Of a stretch of 64,000 bases of DNA, positions 58,701 to 64,000 are shown piece after piece. The notes beneath the pieces are model-generated. The model had not been told where the DNA came from and searched no databases. It was given only the letters and a program-made list of their open reading frames with translations. Location: positions 62,001-126,000 of the forward strand of contig CALMYJ010000027.1 of NCBI GenBank assembly GCA_937873715.1, read 5' to 3'. Each line of letters begins with the position of its first letter. Within the stretch, counting starts at the first letter, position 1. The stretch comes from an uncultured Chitinophagaceae bacterium. Lineage in GTDB: Bacteria > Bacteroidota > Bacteroidia > Chitinophagales > Chitinophagaceae. Made by a program: the position numbers and the translations under genes.

Positions 58701-59249
58701 TATATTGTTATCCGTTATAGCTGCCGTAATTTCCAGGCTGTCGCCTATAAAGCCATTTAATTGCAGGTTGAGGCTCGAGTTCAGCACTGCATCCTGGCTG
58801 TTGCCGAAAGAAATGCCGCGGCCAAAACTGCCATTATAATTGATGCCGCCAAAATCAAAAATGCCGGTATTGATTTTACTGCCCGGGCGGTATACCATAG
58901 GCTTTTCCTGCAGAAAGTTATACCGTACACTGTCAAAATTTAGCCGCTGGCTAACTGCCCCAAGCTGGTATGGAAAAACCCTGTAGCTCACCAGTACACT
59001 ATCTGCATAAGGCTTGCCCAGCCAGTACAGCAGCGCATGGGCAGCATCAAGCCGGTATGCACCGGGAGAAACGCCATCTATAAATACCGTATTTGGAAAA
59101 ATACTAAGGCTGTCCAGCTTTACCGGCGAAGTGTTGGTAGCTATAAGTTTTGTGCGGAGGTTGCTTAAAGGGGATGCCGGTTGTTGTGCAAAAGATACCT
59201 GCACCATGCACCATAACAGAAAGCATACGAATATCCCCTTCCCTTTCAA
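55758..59249 (-). CDS. Large outer-membrane beta-barrel protein, unknown
   Basis: The 1163-residue protein begins with a signal peptide ending SFAQ and a short N-terminal domain ([25 protein letters not shown]). It continues with [21 protein letters not shown] and a conserved-looking central block ([40 protein letters not shown]). The second half alternates strands over hundreds of residues and ends in the aromatic strand GRAVVRAIF. There is no plug domain, TonB box or T9SS sorting domain. It resembles large Bacteroidota surface barrels of unknown role. I considered SprA (the T9SS pore) but length and motifs do not fit well. Confidence 0.72.
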   Translation of the reverse strand: [1163 protein letters not shown]

Positions 59250-59307
59250 ATGAGTGGTTTAAAATAGAATGTTTAAAGGTAGCATTTATTGTGCAAGCGC
59301 AGGCTGC

Positions 59308-60012
59308 TTACACAATCTCGTTCGGGTTGGGAATGATGCGGAGAAAATTGTGGAAGTTTTTTTTGTAATGTTTTTTATCCAGCTTGTAGTAAAAAGCGCC
59401 CTTTTTTGAATTGGCTTTATCTTTTTCTTTTTGTTTAAGCAGCAGGCTTGTGGACATAATCTTCCTGCTGAAATTTCTTGTGTCGAAAGTGGTTTCAAAT
59501 ACATCCTCAAAAAGACTTTGCACCAGGGGCAGGGTAAATTTGGGTGGCAGCAATTCAAATAATATCGGGTGTTGCGAGGCTTTATACCTCAATTTTTCTT
59601 TGGCCATTGCCACCATTTGCCGGTGGTCGAAAATTAGTTCCGGTATTTTATCCAAAGGGAACCATTCGGCGTGGTAATCGTCGCTAATCTGTTTTTCGTA
59701 TTGGTTGGTATCAATTAGTGCAAAGTAAGCAATCGATAAAGTACGTTCAATCGGATCCCGGTTGGGATCGGCAAAAGTATGTAACTGCTCCAGGTATACA
59801 CCAGATAAGCCGGTGAGTTTGGTGAGTATCCTGCTGGCAGCAGCATCGGCACTTTCGTTAGGTTGTATAAAACCACCCATCAGGCTCCATTTGTTTTTTT
59901 CCGGCTCAAAGCCCCGCTGTATCAGCAGTATCTTTAGTTTTTGTCCATCAAATCCAAATACAATACAGTCCACAGCAGCAAGTAACCTGGTTTGATGATG
60001 ATATTTGGTCAT
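59308..60012 (-). CDS. NrtR/AraR-type Nudix-related transcriptional regulator
   Basis: The 234-residue protein joins a Nudix fold (residues about 10-140) to a C-terminal winged helix (about 150-225). The Nudix box begins normally (G47-x5-E53-x7-R61), but the catalytic REUxEE part reads RILTKL, so the metal-binding glutamates are lost and hydrolysis is unlikely. Known Bacteroides regulators of this kind (AraR) sense arabinose. Here the gene is divergent from a GH51 arabinofuranosidase, which fits. ATG 60012 is preferred over the upstream in-frame start (60099), which would lie past the presumed promoter. Confidence 0.85.
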   Translation of the reverse strand: MTKYHHQTRLLAAVDCIVFGFDGQKLKILLIQRGFEPEKNKWSLMGGFIQPNESADAAASRILTKLTGLSGVYLEQLHTFADPNRDPIERTLSIAYFALIDTNQYEKQISDDYHAEWFPLDKIPELIFDHRQMVAMAKEKLRYKASQHPILFELLPPKFTLPLVQSLFEDVFETTFDTRNFSRKIMSTSLLLKQKEKDKANSKKGAFYYKLDKKHYKKNFHNFLRIIPNPNEIV

Positions 60013-60447
60013 ACGGCTTAGTAAGGTTAAAAGGGATGAGTATATATGTATAAAGGTAGAAATTTTGTGTTCAAAAAAAAATAATTGTAAAATTGACATT
60101 TAATTGGAAAATTGCTACTTTCGTTTTCAATGATTGTATTTCGGTTGCTGTTCATAATCTGCACTTACTGGTGTGTGCACCAGGAATAAATTACCCGGGT
60201 TATTAAAGTGATGTTTTATACAGCCAGAACTGGAATAGCTTATGATAGTGATAAGTTCTTGATTGAGGTAATTTGCTGGTTGCACCATGATTTTTTGTCT
60301 GCATTTTAGTGTATTAATCTTTGGTAAACTATGATGTGTCAGGGTTAAAGCAAATTACAGTTAATGTTTCTTTTCACCCACAACAGCTATTCATCACAAA
60401 AGACTTTTAATTCAGTAGTATAAATGCTTGCACAAATTCTTTGAGAT
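60013..60447. other. 435-base divergent control region between the Nudix regulator and GH51 gene
   Basis: It contains the imperfect palindrome 60082-60102, a candidate plus-strand promoter (ATTG 60092-60095, 20 bases, TACTTTCG 60116-60123) and a candidate minus-strand -7 box TACCTTTA (60058-60051). The rest (60130-60440) shows no reading frame of interest or clear RNA fold. Confidence 0.5.
60082..60102. promoter_or_regulatory. Candidate operator of the Nudix/AraR-type regulator
   Basis: A 21-base imperfect palindrome centred on 60092 matches in 8 of 10 pairs, with arms TAA-TTGT-AA and TT-ACA-TTTA. It overlaps the presumed -33 element of the plus-strand promoter and adjoins that of the regulator gene, so one bound dimer could repress both. 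Confidence 0.5.
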
Positions 60448-61995
60448 ATGATAAAAACAAAAACTTCATTGCTGGTAACCGGGATGTTAATTTTTAACGT
60501 TGTTACCGGGCAAAACCTCGTAACGCTTGATGCTTCCGGAAGCAGGTATGTAATTCATAAAAATATCTACGGGCATTTTGCTGAGCACCTTGGCCGTTGT
60601 ATTTATGATGGGATATATGTGGGTGAGGCCAATAAAATCATTCCGAATACGGAGGGTGTCCGCAATGATATTATTGCTGCTTTAAAAAAACTAAAAGTGC
60701 CTAACCTGCGCTGGCCTGGCGGCTGCTTTGCTGATACTTATCATTGGAAAGATGGCGTAGGGCCAAAAAGTAAAAGACCCTCAATGGTGAACCGTTGGTG
60801 GGGCGGTGTTACCGAAGATAACAGCTTTGGCACACACGACTTTCTTAATCTCTGCGAAAGGATAGGTGCCCAACCTTATCTTGCTGCTAACGTAGGCAGC
60901 GGCACAGTACAGGATTTTATTGACTGGATACAGTATGTGAACTTTTCAGCAAATAGTAGCCCAATGAGCAAATGGCGGGTGCAAAACGGAAGGGAAAAAC
61001 CCTGGAATGTAAAAATATGGGGCGTGGGTAATGAGGCCTGGGGATGCGGTGGCAATATGAAACCGGAATACTATGCCAATATCTACAGGCAGTATGCCAC
61101 ATTTATGACCGACTGGGGGAACGGTGATAGTTTGTTTCGGGTAGCATCCGGTGCCAATGGTGATGATTATAACTGGACAGAAGTGTTGATGAAAGAGATA
61201 CCCGGCAATATGCTTGAAGGTGTGGCACTACATCATTACTCTGTAATAAATTGGAATCAAAAAGGATCTGCTACAAGCTTTGATGAAGCGCAATATTTTG
61301 CTACTATGAAATCTGCTTTGAAAATGGAAGAATTAGTAACAAAGCATAGTGTTATTATGGATAAATATGATCCTGCTAAAAAGGTAGCACTGGTGGTGGA
61401 CGAATGGGGTGGGTGGTATGACGTAGAACCTGGCACTAATCCCGGTTTTTTATACCAGCAAAATACCATGAGGGATGCTATGATTGCGGGTGTAACCCTT
61501 AATATCTTTCACAATCATTGCGATCGTGTTAAAATGGCTAACCTGGCACAAACCGTAAACGTATTACAGGCCGTTATTCTTACCAATAAGGAAAAAATGA
61601 TACTCACGCCTACCTATCATGTGCTCGAAATGTACAATGTGCACCAGGATGCAAGCTTGTTGCCGGTTAAAATTATTTCAAACGATTATATTTTTGGTGA
61701 TGCTAAATTACCAGCAGTTTCAATATCCGCTTCAAAAGATAAAGCTGGTGTAACACATATTTCACTGGTAAATATCCATGCTGCTTTGCCGCAGGAAGTA
61801 AGCATCAATATCAGTGGCCAAAAATATGCTTCAGTTTCAGGAAAAATACTTACCGCTTCCAGGTTACAGGACTTTAATACGTTTGAAGAACCGGGTAAAG
61901 TTTTGCCTGTTTTGTTTGATGATGCCAGTTTACAGGGAGACATACTAAAAGTAAAATTGCCCCCTTTTTCTGTTGTGGTACTTACGCTTAAATAG
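60448..61995 (+). CDS. GH51 alpha-L-arabinofuranosidase, exported
   Basis: The 515-residue enzyme removes arabinofuranose side groups from arabinan or arabinoxylan. It has a signal peptide (ending TGQ), the barrel with IYGHFAEHLGRCIYDG and LRWPGGCFADTYHWKDGVGP, the acid/base Glu196 in WGVGNEAWGCGG, and the nucleophile Glu319 in VVDEWGGWYD. A C-terminal beta-sandwich follows. Length and motifs fit family GH51. Its neighbours, a divergent NrtR/AraR-type regulator and a downstream GH97 enzyme, suggest an arabinose-containing polysaccharide locus. No SusC/SusD pair is seen before the window ends. Confidence 0.94.
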   Translation: MIKTKTSLLVTGMLIFNVVTGQNLVTLDASGSRYVIHKNIYGHFAEHLGRCIYDGIYVGEANKIIPNTEGVRNDIIAALKKLKVPNLRWPGGCFADTYHWKDGVGPKSKRPSMVNRWWGGVTEDNSFGTHDFLNLCERIGAQPYLAANVGSGTVQDFIDWIQYVNFSANSSPMSKWRVQNGREKPWNVKIWGVGNEAWGCGGNMKPEYYANIYRQYATFMTDWGNGDSLFRVASGANGDDYNWTEVLMKEIPGNMLEGVALHHYSVINWNQKGSATSFDEAQYFATMKSALKMEELVTKHSVIMDKYDPAKKVALVVDEWGGWYDVEPGTNPGFLYQQNTMRDAMIAGVTLNIFHNHCDRVKMANLAQTVNVLQAVILTNKEKMILTPTYHVLEMYNVHQDASLLPVKIISNDYIFGDAKLPAVSISASKDKAGVTHISLVNIHAALPQEVSINISGQKYASVSGKILTASRLQDFNTFEEPGKVLPVLFDDASLQGDILKVKLPPFSVVVLTLK

Positions 61996-62341
61996 AAACT
62001 AAAGAATGATTTGTTTGCACACAGTCACAATATTTGATATAACTGCTTTAGTTGTATCTGGCTAAAGACAACGATACAGTGTGACCGATTTTGCCTGTTT
62101 GCCAGTGGGGTTATACATACTATGAGCCTGTAGTTGCTCGTAATTATGTTCCGGTTTTTAATGGGCTAATTATTCCCGTTAACAGGTAGTGATTGTATAA
62201 GAAATACTTTAGAGAAAGGTCTTTATACTTGTCATATCCAACTGGTATCTGCGTTTAAAATGCAGCATTCTCAAAGTTGTTTTTATAAGCCAATAAAGGC
62301 ACTGTTATGATATAAAAATTTAGATAAAAGCATTTGCACTC
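61996..62341 (+). other. 346-base gap between GH51 and GH97 genes
   Basis: I found no coding frame, tRNA or strong terminator here. The bases are moderately AT-rich with no extended inverted repeat. Its length suggests that the GH97 gene has its own promoter, but no consensus TTTG/TAnnTTTG pair stands out. Confidence 0.4.
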
Positions 62342-64000
62342 ATGAAACAACTAATAAAGTACCTGTGTATTTTTGTGTTGATATTGTTTGCAGCTACAGT
62401 TGCAACTGCACAACAACAAATAAGGGTAGCAAGCCCTGATACAAAGCTTTCGGTACAGGCATGGCTGCATAAGGGAAGGATGTATTATAGCATATACCGA
62501 ATGGGCAGGCAGGTGTTACAGGCATCCTCCCTGGGAGTTATACGAAGTGATGCTGATTTTTCAACCGGTATCAATTGGAAAGCGGCTTCAAACCCGGAAA
62601 AGATTACGGATAAGTACACTTTATTAACCGGGAAGAAAAAAAATATTACATACCAGGCTGTCAGGCAAATTATACACCTTGAGTTGGCATCAGGGAAAAA
62701 GATGAATATCATTTTCCAGGTATCGAATGATGCGGTTGCGTTCCGGTATCATTTTCCGGATACTTCTACAACTGTTTATACTATCAAAGAGGAAATTACT
62801 TCTTTTGGTTTTAACAAAGATGCCAGGACATGGCTGCAGCCCAAAGCAGAGGCGCAAAGTGGCTGGGAGCATACAAATCCCTCCTATGAAGAAAATTACC
62901 TGCTGGATCAACCGGCTGGCATATCATCGCCTTCTACTAACGGTTTTGTATATCCTGCCTTATTTAAAACAGGCATCAACTGGGTGTTAATTACCGAAGC
63001 TGGCCTTGAAACAAACTATTGTGGCACAGCATTACAGCAGCATGCTCCGGATAGTAAGTATACCATTGGCTTTCCACAACCTGCCGAAGGTATGAAGCAG
63101 CAGCCGGTTTATCCCGAAAGTACATTGCCCTGGTTTACACCCTGGCGGGTAATTGCTGTTGGTACTTTGGCAACCATTATTGAATCAACAGCCGGTACCG
63201 ACCTTGCAAAACCTGCTGTAAATGTGAATAACGCATTTATTAAGCCGGGTAAAGCATCATGGAGCTGGGCATTGCATCATGATGAATCTATCTCTTTTGA
63301 TATACAGAAGAAGTTTATCGACTACGCATCCGATATGCACTGGCAGTATTGCCTAATAGATGTAAATTGGGATACACGTATTGGGTATGATAGTGTACAA
63401 ATACTCAGCGCATACGCCGCTGTAAAAAAAGTGGGCCTTTTTTTATGGTATAATTCTGCAGGCGACTGGAATACAACGCCGTACTATCCCAAAAATAAAC
63501 TGCTTAACAGGACCGAGAGGATAAAAGAATTTGAACGGATAAAAAGTATGGGTATTAAAGGGGTAAAAATTGATTTTTTTGCCGGCGATGGTCAATCGAT
63601 GATTGCCTATTACCATGCTATTTTAAAAGATGCAGCAGCAACAGGATTGCTGGTAAACTTTCACGGTGCTACATTACCCCGCGGTTGGTCTCGTACTTAT
63701 CCTAACCTGATGACTGCTGAAGCAGTCAAGGGTTTTGAAATGATTACATTTCAACAGCAAGATGCCGACAGGGAAGCCGCACATTGTGCCATGCTGCCTT
63801 TTACAAGAAATGCTTTTGATCCGATGGACTTTACTCCTATGTGCCTGCACAAAATCCCAAACATTGAAAGAAGAACAACTGCTGGTTTCGAATTGGCTCT
63901 TGCTGTGCTCTTTATTTCCGGGGTGCAGCATTATGCCGAAGTACCCGAGGGGATGGCACAGGTACCCTTATATGTAAAGGAGTTATTACAAAAGCTGCCC
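62342..64000 (+). CDS. Glycoside hydrolase family 97 protein, 3' end beyond the window
   Basis: The frame is open from the ATG at 62342 to the last base, 553 codons with no stop, so the gene is cut by the window edge. It has a signal peptide ending TATAQQ, the GH97 N-terminal beta-sandwich (IRVASPDTKLSVQAWLHKGRMYYSIYR, AVAFRYHFP) to about residue 290, then the barrel with YCLIDVNWD, GVKIDFFAGDGQ (Asp411), LVNFHGATLPRGW and NLMTAEAVKGFE (Glu460). GH97 includes inverting alpha-glucosidases (SusB) and retaining alpha-galactosidases. An Asp after the K-I-D-F-type strand would favour the retaining type, but this is not decisive. It is probably periplasmic. Confidence 0.9.
   Translation, partial: MKQLIKYLCIFVLILFAATVATAQQQIRVASPDTKLSVQAWLHKGRMYYSIYRMGRQVLQASSLGVIRSDADFSTGINWKAASNPEKITDKYTLLTGKKKNITYQAVRQIIHLELASGKKMNIIFQVSNDAVAFRYHFPDTSTTVYTIKEEITSFGFNKDARTWLQPKAEAQSGWEHTNPSYEENYLLDQPAGISSPSTNGFVYPALFKTGINWVLITEAGLETNYCGTALQQHAPDSKYTIGFPQPAEGMKQQPVYPESTLPWFTPWRVIAVGTLATIIESTAGTDLAKPAVNVNNAFIKPGKASWSWALHHDESISFDIQKKFIDYASDMHWQYCLIDVNWDTRIGYDSVQILSAYAAVKKVGLFLWYNSAGDWNTTPYYPKNKLLNRTERIKEFERIKSMGIKGVKIDFFAGDGQSMIAYYHAILKDAAATGLLVNFHGATLPRGWSRTYPNLMTAEAVKGFEMITFQQQDADREAAHCAMLPFTRNAFDPMDFTPMCLHKIPNIERRTTAGFELALAVLFISGVQHYAEVPEGMAQVPLYVKELLQKLP

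Overview
The window comes from a Bacteroidota chromosome, most likely Chitinophagales/Chitinophagaceae. The evidence is a type IX secretion C-terminal sorting domain, a fused SecDF, GSCFA and DUF2795 proteins, a DUF5686 CarboxypepD_reg protein, a GH97 enzyme, an anti-sigma/TonB-C protein, A-rich start regions without clear Shine-Dalgarno sequences, and several promoters of the Bacteroidota type (TTTG, 19-20 bases, TAnnTTTG). I saw no rRNA, CRISPR array, prophage, insertion sequence or transposase. One tRNA, tRNA-Lys(TTT), is present.

Layout. 1-4.5 kb: the tail of an outer-membrane-type protein, fabI, a T9SS-exported beta-propeller protein and a class A beta-lactamase-like lipoprotein. 4.6-9.7 kb: secDF, tRNA-Lys, an SDR oxidoreductase and a SAM-hydrolase-family enzyme. 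9.7-12.7 kb: sigma factor, an anti-sigma-like protein with a TonB C-terminal domain, DUF2911 and DUF2795 proteins. 12.8-26.9 kb: housekeeping and cell-envelope genes (LolD-like ATPase, TPR protein, HMG-CoA lyase, GSCFA, MiaE, penicillin acylase, DUF5686 protein, TrhO, lactonase, a large unknown helical protein).

27.1-45.3 kb is a nitrogen and branched-chain amino acid block: leuA, leuB, ilvD, a DinB-like gene, ilvB, ilvN, ilvC, gltB, gltD, an ammonium transporter and an outer-membrane barrel protein. Ammonium uptake, glutamate synthesis and the main amino-group consumers thus sit side by side. leuC and leuD are not in the window. The leuA-leuB gap holds a strong stem-loop and a small Leu-rich reading frame. 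The transporter/barrel pair sits in very AT-rich DNA with T-ending codon preference unlike its neighbours.

45.8-48.2 kb: nhaA with an unusually long leader ending in a terminator-like hairpin, a tiny membrane protein inside an 18-bp direct repeat, and a small secreted protein. 48.4-55.7 kb: a three-gene operon of exported proteins, namely a TPR protein with about 29 MORN-type repeats, a DUF3857/transglutaminase protein with an intact Cys-His-Asp triad, and a related protein that has lost the triad. This is the best candidate here for an undescribed system.

55.8-64 kb: a 1163-residue outer-membrane protein of unknown role, then a carbohydrate locus. There a NrtR/AraR-type Nudix regulator with a dead Nudix box is divergent from a GH51 arabinofuranosidase, followed by a GH97 enzyme that runs off the window. 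An imperfect 21-bp palindrome between the divergent genes is a plausible operator. All functions are read from sequence and family knowledge; no searches were run.
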